Position numbers and translations under genes: made by a program
Assembly (NCBI GenBank): GCA_027579435.1
Contig: JANBPK010000724.1
Location: forward strand, 1 to 40,972
Direction: 5' to 3'
DNA length: 40,972 nucleotides
Source of the DNA: Candolleomyces eurysporus
Taxonomy: Eukaryota; Basidiomycota; Agaricomycetes; Agaricales; Psathyrellaceae
The notes under the pieces: generated by a model
Database searches by the model: none
Told to the model about the DNA's origin: nothing
What the model saw: only the letters and a program-made list of their open reading frames with translations
Shown: positions 10,028 through 17,546 of the stretch, in pieces
How positions within the stretch are numbered: the stretch's first letter is position 1
How the letters are laid out: each line of letters starts with the position of its first letter

Positions 10028-12362
10028 TTACTTTTGAGGAGGAGCGGAACCGCCTTCTCGAGCAACAGGATCTTGACCAGGAGCAGGGGGTGGGACAGGC
10101 AAGATGCCCAAGTTCGGGTTGACCGACGCAAGGAGCGCATGGCCTTGACGGACCAGGTCGCGAGCAGGATCGTTATCTTCCCCTACGTCTTCAACCTCCT
10201 CGTCCTCCAGATCATCACCTGCTTCTTCATCGTCGTCGGGATCTTCCTTCTCTTGTTGGGCCCGTTGGATGGCGTCGTCAACAGGCATGTCGTTGAAAGA
10301 AGGCTGGTTGAGCACTTGGGAGTCAGGAAGGTCGGCGTGAACTCGAGGGGGTGGCGGATGATTGAGGTAAGCCGCCAACAAAGGGACCTGAGCCAGCTCT
10401 TCGAAATGGGCTCCGGGAAATTCTGCCAGCAGCTTCACGATCGATTTTTGATCAAGGAGGGTTTCGGCCAGAGGGTCTTCGTTCGTGGACAAACTGTGCA
10501 TGTACTGCGCGAGGAAGCGACGAGAGTTCTCGAAACGGGTAGCCTCTCGCGTGGCTAAGGCCTGGAACATCCGGTAGGACTCCCAGTGTTCTCGCATGTC
10601 TCTGTACACCGAGTTGACGACTAAGTAACAAAGTAGTAAGCGTATGACCGGCTTCGCGAAGTAGAGGAAGCATACAGGAAGCGTTGTTGGGCCCACGGGC
10701 GTAGTCCCAATATCCACGAAGTTGGGCGTCGAGGTTGGTAGGGTCGCTAAGCCAGTTGCAAGGTTCGCGACTCTCCTGACAGACATCGCACTTTGCCGAG
10801 TTTCTCTTAGCGGGGATACAGCCTTCGGGCGACAACAAGCAGTGCTTGTTGAGGCAGGGCAGACGCAACTAGGAACGAGGTTTTAAGACACAAAGACAGT
10901 AATAGAAGGAAAAAGGGTTCACGAACCACGGTTTCGGGTTCAGGACGACTATCAAGCAAGCGAGCGGCTTCGGGATGTGTGGTAAAGACAGAAGAAGGCA
11001 TGAGCCCCTCGTAAACGCAAAGGGCGCGGTCGGTCAGGACGCGTTGATTAGGCGGAAGGGCTGAGTCGATGCCGCGCTGAGAGAAAGGGATAGGCGAAGG
11101 GGACCGTTCCTTTTTCGACCTGCGCGAACCTTTAGAACCAGTGGCGCGGGCACTAGTCGCAGACATATCGACGTAGGCCAAGGAAGAAGCTTTTGCTTTT
11201 CCTTTAGGAGGACCGACGGCGGCACGGGAGCTTCGAGTTTGACGGGGAGAGGGGGCAGCTGGGGTCTCTTCCTGGGCGGACATATCGACATCTTCGTCTT
11301 CGGGAATCTCGTAGTCGTCTTCTTCGTCCTCGTCCTCGTCCTCGTCTTCGTCCTCGTCCTCGTCCCCGTCTTCGTCCTTGTCCTTGTCCTCGTCTTCGTC
11401 CTCGTCCTCGTCTTCTTCCTCGTTGTCATCGTCTTCGGAAGGAGCAGCGGCAGCGCGTGGTTGGCGCAAAGGAGGTGGAGAGGAATCGGAATCGGAGGAC
11501 GGTTCGCGAGCAGGACCTCGATGCGGCCGGCTTCGCGAGGACGAAGCGGCAATTTCCTGACGGGAGCGTTTAGGCGCAGGCTAGTCGGGAAGTAAATACA
11601 GACCCATGGGGGAGCGAAGAAAGGAATATGGACGGACCGGTCTAGAGGAGGCACTTTTCCGGGAACCTTTCTGAGGAGGGGAGTCAGGGTGAGGTCGCTT
11701 TCGCGAACCGCCTGTTTCTTCCCCAGCCAAAGGACTGGGAGGACGACAAGCAGCAGCAGCCTTTCCGACCGGTCGGGGCTTAGGCTTGGAAAGGGAGCCG
11801 GCTTGACCTAAGAATAAGTCGTTCGCGAAGTCATCAGAAAAAGGGAAACGGAAGCGTGAAGGAGAGCCGCTTAAGAAGTATAAGCGGGGGCCTGGGGACC
11901 CACCCGAAGACGTCTCCTTCCTGGAAGCTTTGGACTTCTTAGGGGACACGTAGGCCAGGTAGACTTCTTGCGTGGCGGGGACCGAAGAGCGTCGAGGCAA
12001 TCTAGAAGGAAGATTCGCGTCGAGCTCGTCTAAGATCTGGAGGCCATTAGGAGGCTTCGGGAACTCGTCTAGTTTGCAGGTGTTAGACTCGAGGATGTGC
12101 CCGACCCAAGAACACAGGGCTTTGGCAGCGGAATACTTCAGGATGTGTTTGAACTTCGTCTCATGCATCGCGAACTAAAGAAAAAAAGAGTTAATGGGCT
12201 TGAGCAACGAAGAACCGTAAGGTGACGCACCACCAAGGGAAGGACGTGTCCCAAAAAGATGCCGGGCTTTTTGACTGCGCCCGGGGGACCCTCATCCACC
12301 CATTGATAGAGGTCACGAACAACGTTGTGGAAGAAGACGAAGATATCAGAGATATCACTCAT
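10028..12362 (-). CDS. Antisense accessory gene B, unit 1 (5 exons, 702 aa, cysteine cluster)
   Basis: Exons on the minus strand: 12362-12231, 12174-11638, 11580-10927, 10868-10676, 10620-10028. They sum to 2,109 bp with one open frame from MSDIS to a TAA stop. Introns are 56, 57, 58 and 55 bp, all GT...AG. Exon 3 encodes a long Glu/Asp tract (about residues 260-300) and basic stretches. Exon 4 (from residue 442) has six cysteines spaced C-x4-C-x6-C-x9-C-x2-C-x6-C, like a Zn2Cys6 binuclear cluster except that the first gap is x4 instead of x2. A conserved segment LRGYWD...NASC and a helical segment with HWESYRMFQALAT follow. A nuclear, nucleic-acid-binding role is inference only. The same gene architecture recurs in unit 2. 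Confidence 0.78.
11318..11424 (-). repeat. Low-complexity (GAC/GAG)n tract coding for poly-Asp/Glu
   Basis: Plus strand reads repeated TCCTCG/TCTTCG; in the gene B frame this gives alternating Glu-Asp with a few Lys and one Gly. It lies in gene B exon 3. The equivalent acidic part in unit 2 is much shorter, so the tract is length-variable. Confidence 0.8.
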
Positions 12363-12490
12363 AGTGTAAGCACTGAGAGGCAAAGGGGGGGAAGGAAGAA
12401 TGAGGAATTTGGAACTCCGATCGAGAGGGGGAAGATTAAGGACGAAGAAAAGAGTTCGAGAACCTTCGAGAAGGCTGGGAGTGACTCAGC

Positions 12491-12522
12491 AATTCAGTCC
12501 TGCCTCAAGGCAGAACTGAATT
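12491..12522. other. Inverted repeat upstream of gene B, unit 1
   Basis: AATTCAGT and CTGCCT pair with AGGCAG and ACTGAATT around a CA loop, with one mismatch between the two stem parts. A hairpin with the same outer stem (ATTCAGTT/AACTGAAT) but a different inside lies at the same place in unit 2. Confidence 0.7.
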
Positions 12523-12727
12523 AGAAAAGTTTTCCAAAGGAGCGATCGAGAGTGACGCTTAGACGTAATGTACGACGCGTCCAAGAAACTTTGATGGGCA
12601 GGCGCGCGGTTGCCTTATTTGGAAAGTCGGCGCTAGAGCAAGTCGCGACCTCAGCCGTTGTACGGGGAGAAGTCATCCGGAAAGGAAATAACGTGGAGTT
12701 GAAAGCAGACCAATGTCAGACCAACTG

Positions 12728-12745
12728 TTCACTGAGGACAGTGAA
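12728..12745 (+). other. Hairpin preceding terminal polypurine tract, unit 1
   Basis: TTCACTG-AGGA-CAGTGAA, a 7-bp stem with an AGGA loop, 6 nt before the polypurine tract. The post-pol hairpin at 7527-7540 has the same loop and a compensated stem. Confidence 0.65.
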
Positions 12746-12751
12746 GATCTT

Positions 12752-12765
12752 AAGTCGGGGGGAGA
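12752..12765 (+). other. Terminal polypurine tract, unit 1
   Basis: AAGTCGGGGGGAGA immediately upstream of the LTR's TGAT, the position expected for plus-strand priming. Confidence 0.85.
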
Positions 12766-13018
12766 TGATACGCCGTCTGCGTAGACACCCTCTCAAATTC
12801 GCGAATCTATTTGTAAAGTTCGCGAATCGACGTAGATAATTAAAGAGATCTTCTTGAAGGACGGGAAATATAAGAGTTGGAGTTATCCCTGACTGTCAAC
12901 TAAGCAGACGCCCTAGAGTACGAAAGAACGTTGAGTAAGACGGTTCGGCGACGACACTTTAAGTTCACGAAGGTCTCGCGAGCGTATCTGAAACACAGTC
13001 ATATTATTCGAAGTCTAA

Positions 13019-13052
13019 CCAGCATGCCTGACCTGGCGAGGTACGATGCTGG
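13019..13052 (+). other. U3 hairpin with compensatory changes, LTR 12766-14119
   Basis: CCAGCAT pairs perfectly with ATGCTGG around a 20-nt conserved loop, inside which ACCT-GGCG-AGGT can form a second stem. The outer stem differs in the other two LTRs but still pairs. Confidence 0.7.
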
Positions 13053-13559
13053 AGGGAGTTGTGCATATTACAAGGGAATTCGCCCTGACATTCGCTAAGC
13101 AGAAGACTCCACGAAGCAGCCGGTGGCTTCGAGAATTGATGAGCGATCCGCTAAGTCAATAAGCGTTGACATGACCCGAATGGGAAGGAACGGAAGCAGT
13201 GATCAACCTCGGACAGCTAATCCGAAGTTCGTGAACCTGCTCGGAAGACCGGAAAGTACGACTAAAGCTTATGTGGTCATCTACCCGAAGCTCAGTCAGC
13301 CTGTCCATAGCCAAGAGAAAGAAAGAGTCAGCAGAGTAGTGAAGCAGTATGGCTTGGTAGAGCCAAGTACCCAAAAAGTCGGATCAATTCGTCGGATTAG
13401 GTGCGCGAACGGAAGGGCGTGCTCTCCGGAAGCAATCCTTGGTGAATTCCCATGTGGACTCGATAACAGCCGCGTCCAGAACAGGTTCGCGAAGCGCCTG
13501 GGCTGTGTTCTATGGTTCGAGACTCAACTCTCGGTCTTCGATACCCTCATGTGATTGTG

Positions 13560-13635
13560 TTTCTTATCTCTCTCTGTCTCTGTCATCTGTTTGTTTCTCT
13601 GTCTGTTTGCCAAACATTAATTACATATATATATG
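13560..13635 (+). promoter_or_regulatory. Candidate LTR core promoter
   Basis: A pyrimidine-rich run (TCTCTCTGTCTCTG...) is followed by a TATA-like CATATATATATG at 13624-13635, then the highly conserved GCGGGTAGCTAGCG and the near-identical R-U5. A transcription start just downstream would fit the sharp rise in identity among LTRs. Start site not visible from sequence. Confidence 0.4.
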
Positions 13636-13690
13636 TCTCTGTTTTACTTGTATTATCATTAGCGGGTAGCTAGCGTTTGTATTTCGCATC

Positions 13691-13704
13691 GGGACCGTGT
13701 TCCC
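13691..13704 (+). other. CCGTGT-loop hairpin 1, LTR 12766-14119
   Basis: GGGA-CCGTGT-TCCC. Same loop and different stem from the hairpin at 13814-13827. Confidence 0.65.
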
Positions 13705-13813
13705 AGGAATCTACGAGAGCCATCTGTTATCGAGAAAGAGTGTTTAAGTTCGCGAAGTCAATCAGAGTTGTGTCGCTTGCGTTTATCGAATCGTTCTTGT
13801 GTTAAAGTTGCTC

Positions 13814-13827
13814 GAGACCGTGTTCTC
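13814..13827 (+). other. CCGTGT-loop hairpin 2, LTR 12766-14119
   Basis: GAGA-CCGTGT-TCTC. Also present at 4-17 in the partial LTR and 27547-27560 in the next LTR. Confidence 0.65.
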
Positions 13828-14124
13828 TGTTTGCGAAGTTATCCGTCGTATTTCGAACCCTATCGTGTGTTAGCGAAGTCACTTCGTGAAGCATTTCTAT
13901 CGTTGCTGGTTGAGCCTTAGCTCCCCCTCGAACTTGCGATTGTACAAGAAGAGTTCTAGAAGCCTCTGTCGACTCGACTTAGAGCTTTTACCTATACCCC
14001 CTTGCCCGCCTTTATCTTCACGAAGGTATTTGGTGTGTTGTGTTGTTGTGGTTGTGTGTGTGTGTTTGAGTTCTATAGTTTTGTTGGTTAGAGAGCCCTA
14101 GTTCGCTACCTGCACATCATCTAT

Positions 14125-14142
14125 TGGAGCCCACCGCGAGGG
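14125..14142 (+). other. Primer binding site, unit 2
   Basis: Same sequence and same 5-nt spacing from the LTR end at 14119 as in unit 1. Confidence 0.75.
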
Positions 14143-14235
14143 GGAGTCTTAAAGGATCAATTGACTTCGGTTTTATTGTCTCTACGACTTGCCTTTGTGC
14201 CACCGTCTTAATAAGACTACCATTCAGTTCGCGAA

Positions 14236-16215
14236 GTGCGAAAAGTCATCATTCCGCCTCTCAAAGCGAGTGATCTCGTAAAGAAACAGAAAGGAAAGCG
14301 ACGAGAAGAAGCTACAACTTCAGATCACTGTTCTGAGTCTATAGAAGTCGATCATTTTACTTTGAGAACTCAAGGAAGAAGTACAGCTAATTCTCGAAGG
14401 GCAGGACTATCGCCTGGCATCCCTACTGTGTATCCCAGAGACATTCATTCAGTTAAGCGTGCGCTTAAAGAGACAGCAGAACGCGCCCTACAAAGCGCAG
14501 ATAACCTATCAACTTCGTTAGACGAAATCGAGGAGATTGCACATAATCTTACCTCAAGTATCCGTTCAGTAGAACAAGAGAGACCAAGCCAAGAGACCAC
14601 GAGCTCTCGGCCCCACAGAAAAGAAAGAACTAGAACTTCACGAAGGCCAGTTCGCTTCAAAGAAATGGCTGAAATTCTAGACCCCGACATCATGGTAGGA
14701 GATGGACTCGAGAGCATGCCAACAGGCAAGCAGTTCCCTCCCAACTATGCATCGAACCGTCTGCGCTACGAGAAGTCGCGAATCTTGGATTACATTCAAG
14801 AATGTGAGGAAGTAATGGCACAGAACAAAGTAGAGACAGACAGGATCAGGAAGAAGATTTTGTGCTACTACCTTACTTACACAGAGAGACAAGTCTGGAT
14901 TCAGATGGACAAATACAAGACTGGGACTTATGAACAGTTCAAAAGCCAAGTTCTCGGATTCCATCCTGAAGCCTTAAGACAAGCCAAGGGTGATATCTCC
15001 CACCTGAGGATCGTTTGTGTGCCTTATGTGGGTACTAAGCGAAAACATTACGATTTGTTGATCGAATTCCATCTGAAGTTCAGGCATGAGGCTGGGAAGT
15101 TAGAGAACACGATTGTGAGCAATCGAGAGTTAGCCGAATTATACTTAGGCACTCTTGATGAGGATTTCCGCGATCAAGTTCTCGAAGCTTTAGCGCTTGA
15201 GAATGGGAATGACAAAGAAAAGGACTTAGTTCGGGGAGCGGAACCCTTGAAGTGGGGCAAGTACCTAGAGAAAGCAGAGCATCTCGCGAACGTGAGGAAG
15301 CAGTTTTCCAATGGATTCAACTTCGAGAGGCAACTTGGGAGCGTTCTGCCCAAGCCTTTCTCCTTCACGAACCGAGCTACAGTTCCGGAAGCTCCGTCTG
15401 GACCTTCCGTCCCTAAAGAAAGTGCACCTCCTGTCGTCAAGAAGGAACTTGATGAAGATCACTTATTGCAGCGTTTCCATTCGATGTTGAACGAGAAGTT
15501 CAACGAGTACGATCATAAGAACGAGCGTTTCTTTGATGAAGTAAGGAATACCAAGGACAAGATGGACATCATGCTGAGGAATCCACACAACTTCTCGCTA
15601 AATCAGCAGAGTCGTCCTCAGAGGCCTCCACCGCCGCCCATGATGAACCAAAGTTCGCGAACTCCAATTTGTTACTATTGTAACCAACCAGGTCACTACC
15701 TGAATAACTGTTTGGCGCGCGATGCTCATCTGCAAGCCAGCAAAATTCAAGTCAGACCGGAGGGCCTATTCACTTCTGATGGAAGGCGCCTCGTTCAGAA
15801 CGAGAAAGAAAGCATGCGCGAATATGTGGACAAATATGTGACTGGAGCAGTGCAGAATATGCAAGGAATGTACGACGAGGACGAATATTCTAGGCAGCAG
15901 TTCAACTATAACTATGCCCCAGAGGTGGAGTCGGTGACTCGTGAAGAGTTCCGACAATTGCAGGCTGCTATTGAGAGCCTCGCGAACAAGCCATCGTCTT
16001 TGCGAACGCCTTTGCCACCTCAGACGCAACAGTTCGTCCAAAATCAGGAGCCGGAGCGCGACTCTGGTTTAAATCAAATTCGTCGTGAACAAGAATGTAT
16101 GAGCAGGGTAATGTCTCAGATGGTGGAGACTTTGGATGACCTCAAGGGGAGGAGCCAGTTTGTTGCTACACGAACCACTCCTAGCTCTTTCGATGAGGAT
16201 TTTCAAGAGGACTGA
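14236..16215 (+). CDS. gag: Gag polyprotein, unit 2
   Basis: 659 aa, about 97% identical by eye to unit 1, with the same CCHC knuckle (CYYCNQPGHYLNNC). Differences cluster in residues 29-42. It also begins at a GTG with no upstream ATG. Open throughout. Confidence 0.9.
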   Translation: MRKVIIPPLKASDLVKKQKGKRREEATTSDHCSESIEVDHFTLRTQGRSTANSRRAGLSPGIPTVYPRDIHSVKRALKETAERALQSADNLSTSLDEIEEIAHNLTSSIRSVEQERPSQETTSSRPHRKERTRTSRRPVRFKEMAEILDPDIMVGDGLESMPTGKQFPPNYASNRLRYEKSRILDYIQECEEVMAQNKVETDRIRKKILCYYLTYTERQVWIQMDKYKTGTYEQFKSQVLGFHPEALRQAKGDISHLRIVCVPYVGTKRKHYDLLIEFHLKFRHEAGKLENTIVSNRELAELYLGTLDEDFRDQVLEALALENGNDKEKDLVRGAEPLKWGKYLEKAEHLANVRKQFSNGFNFERQLGSVLPKPFSFTNRATVPEAPSGPSVPKESAPPVVKKELDEDHLLQRFHSMLNEKFNEYDHKNERFFDEVRNTKDKMDIMLRNPHNFSLNQQSRPQRPPPPPMMNQSSRTPICYYCNQPGHYLNNCLARDAHLQASKIQVRPEGLFTSDGRRLVQNEKESMREYVDKYVTGAVQNMQGMYDEDEYSRQQFNYNYAPEVESVTREEFRQLQAAIESLANKPSSLRTPLPPQTQQFVQNQEPERDSGLNQIRREQECMSRVMSQMVETLDDLKGRSQFVATRTTPSSFDEDFQED

Positions 16216-17546
16216 GGAAGGATACCTCTGCCGCGCGAAAAACCCCGGTTGGTCGCAGCAAGCAGGTTCCGGAGGCCACTCGGAGAAAACCCAACCCTGT
16301 AAATATAGAAAGTGAGTCTGAAGAAGAAGAAATCGTCGAGAAGCAAACGAGAAAAGAGTCTGTGGGGGAGACAATTGAGAAGTCTACGAAAGGAGTTCGT
16401 TTCAGAGAGCCGGTAGTGGAGCAGCCCAAGAAGAAGTTACCAGAAAGACCCTTCGTCATGGTGCCGCCGCTGAGAACTAAACCGCTCGCTCCTTTTGGAG
16501 AACAACTTTGCGAAGAGGCCAGGACCACTAGGCCTACTTCAAGTCCCCTTCCCGTACTCGAGAAAAACCAATCATATCGAAATCGTGCACCTATTGAAGA
16601 TGAAGAAGCGTTGAGAAGGATTGTAGAGGAACTGATCAATACCAAGTTCACTACGAGCTTGAAAGATCTGGCTAGTGTTTCTGCTCCTGCCAGGGAGTAC
16701 TTAAAGAAGTTGATCACACGTAGAAAGGTGGCTCGCGAAGAGGGAAAAGCGTCGGATTTGGAGTACCAAATCGTTTCACTCATGGATCTGGTCTCACAAA
16801 GTCAAGAGGAAAAGATTGTCCAGTTCTTAAACCTCTTAGACACTGACGAGCTTCGCGAAAAAGAGGCTGAAGTTCGGGAACTTGATCCAGAACCTGAACC
16901 AGTTGTCGTGAGCACTTTTGTGCAGTTGGAGGACTTGCCTCGCGCTGAAGTCTTTTGTGCTAAAGACTTGCCGGGAATTCCAGATGGCGTGTTTGTGATG
17001 ACAGACCCAGTTGAGCAATATCTGCATTCGCTTGCTGATGGAGAAGAGCCCCGTCCTATTCTTGTAGCTCGAGAATCTGTTGCTCTGAGAACAGTATTCC
17101 CGTTGATCCATAAATCTGCGCGAGCGGAAGTACTTCTAGATACTGGATCTCAAATTTGCTCGATGGATGCGGATGTGGCTCGGAACTTAGGCATTGCATG
17201 GGACCCAGATATCGTCATCCATCTCCAGTCAGCAAATCGGACTGTTGAGAAGACGCTGGGCCTCGCGAAGAACGTCGAGTTTGATTTTGGAGGCGTGTTG
17301 GCCTACATTCAATTACATATCATTCGACGACCTGCTTACAGCGTTCTGCTGGGTAGACCTTTCGACGTCGCGATGAGTAGCGAAGTCTCCAACAAGACAA
17401 ATGGGGATCAGTTCTTAACTTTGAAGGACCCCAATACTGGCAAGCGGCTTACTATTCCTACGTTCGCGAAGGGAAAACCGCCGCCTCATATACAAAAAGA
17501 ACTTTGGAATCAGGAGGAGCGAAATTTTCGAGCCTCGAGGATTTGA
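16197..17546 (+). CDS. pro: Pro: retropepsin-like protease, unit 2
   Basis: Same organisation as in unit 1, with the DTGS catalytic motif at about 17139-17150 and LLGRPF downstream. In the -1 frame relative to gag, open from the 19-nt overlap to the TGA at 17546. Substitutions are concentrated in the acidic linker before the protease core. Confidence 0.88.
   Translation, partial: GFSRGLRKDTSAARKTPVGRSKQVPEATRRKPNPVNIESESEEEEIVEKQTRKESVGETIEKSTKGVRFREPVVEQPKKKLPERPFVMVPPLRTKPLAPFGEQLCEEARTTRPTSSPLPVLEKNQSYRNRAPIEDEEALRRIVEELINTKFTTSLKDLASVSAPAREYLKKLITRRKVAREEGKASDLEYQIVSLMDLVSQSQEEKIVQFLNLLDTDELREKEAEVRELDPEPEPVVVSTFVQLEDLPRAEVFCAKDLPGIPDGVFVMTDPVEQYLHSLADGEEPRPILVARESVALRTVFPLIHKSARAEVLLDTGSQICSMDADVARNLGIAWDPDIVIHLQSANRTVEKTLGLAKNVEFDFGGVLAYIQLHIIRRPAYSVLLGRPFDVAMSSEVSNKTNGDQFLTLKDPNTGKRLTIPTFAKGKPPPHIQKELWNQEERNFRASRI
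17471..17477 (+). promoter_or_regulatory. Candidate -1 frameshift heptamer GGGAAAA, unit 2
   Basis: Identical heptamer in the same phase (G GGA AAA in pro) as in unit 1, within the pro/pol overlap. Confidence 0.6.

Larger units (their letters stand above)
12363..12765. other. Gene B upstream region and 3' end of unit 1 internal domain
   Basis: Contains the presumed promoter/leader of gene B (minus strand). It also holds an inverted repeat at 12491-12522, a conserved block around ACGATCGA...AGACGTAAT, a TTCACTG-AGGA-CAGTGAA hairpin (12728-12745) and the terminal polypurine tract. No gene seen. Confidence 0.6.
1..14119 (+). mobile_element. Gypsy LTR retrotransposon unit 1 (5' LTR partial, shares 3' LTR with unit 2)
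   Basis: Most complete of three tandem units. The order is partial 5' LTR (1-309), primer binding site, gag, pro, pol, internal polypurine tract, two antisense spliced genes, terminal polypurine tract and 3' LTR (12766-14119). The domain order RT-RNase H-integrase defines Ty3/Gypsy. gag, pro and pol are all open. The 3' LTR serves also as the 5' LTR of unit 2, so the array is LTR-internal-LTR-internal rather than separate insertions. The left end and any target duplication lie outside the window. Confidence 0.93.
12766..14119 (+). repeat. LTR shared by units 1 and 2 (1,354 bp)
   Basis: Starts TGAT right after the purine tract ending GGGGGGAGA and ends ATCA, giving the short inverted ends typical of LTRs. 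Following the end there is a 5-nt spacer and a TGG-initiated primer binding site. The 3' half (from about 13300) is nearly identical to LTR 26499-27849, whereas the 5' half (U3) is only roughly 70% similar by eye. It holds a CT-rich stretch and a TATA-like run near 13560-13635 and several hairpins listed separately. Confidence 0.92.

Noticed and set aside
9610..10140. 176-aa minus-strand ORF overlapping the gene B 3' end
   Set aside because: Different frame from gene B, many ambiguous bases, and no counterpart in unit 2.
11239..11595. Plus-strand ORF rich in Val/Leu/Phe
   Set aside because: Mirror of the Glu/Asp tract of gene B on the other strand; not conserved in unit 2.
7818..12362. Envelope gene making the element an endogenous retrovirus
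   Set aside because: The extra genes are antisense, have no signal peptide or transmembrane segment, and gene B has a zinc-cluster-like domain.
12766..14119. Self-cleaving hammerhead ribozyme in the LTR, as in retrozymes
   Set aside because: I found no CTGANGA...GAAA core arrangement in any of the LTRs.
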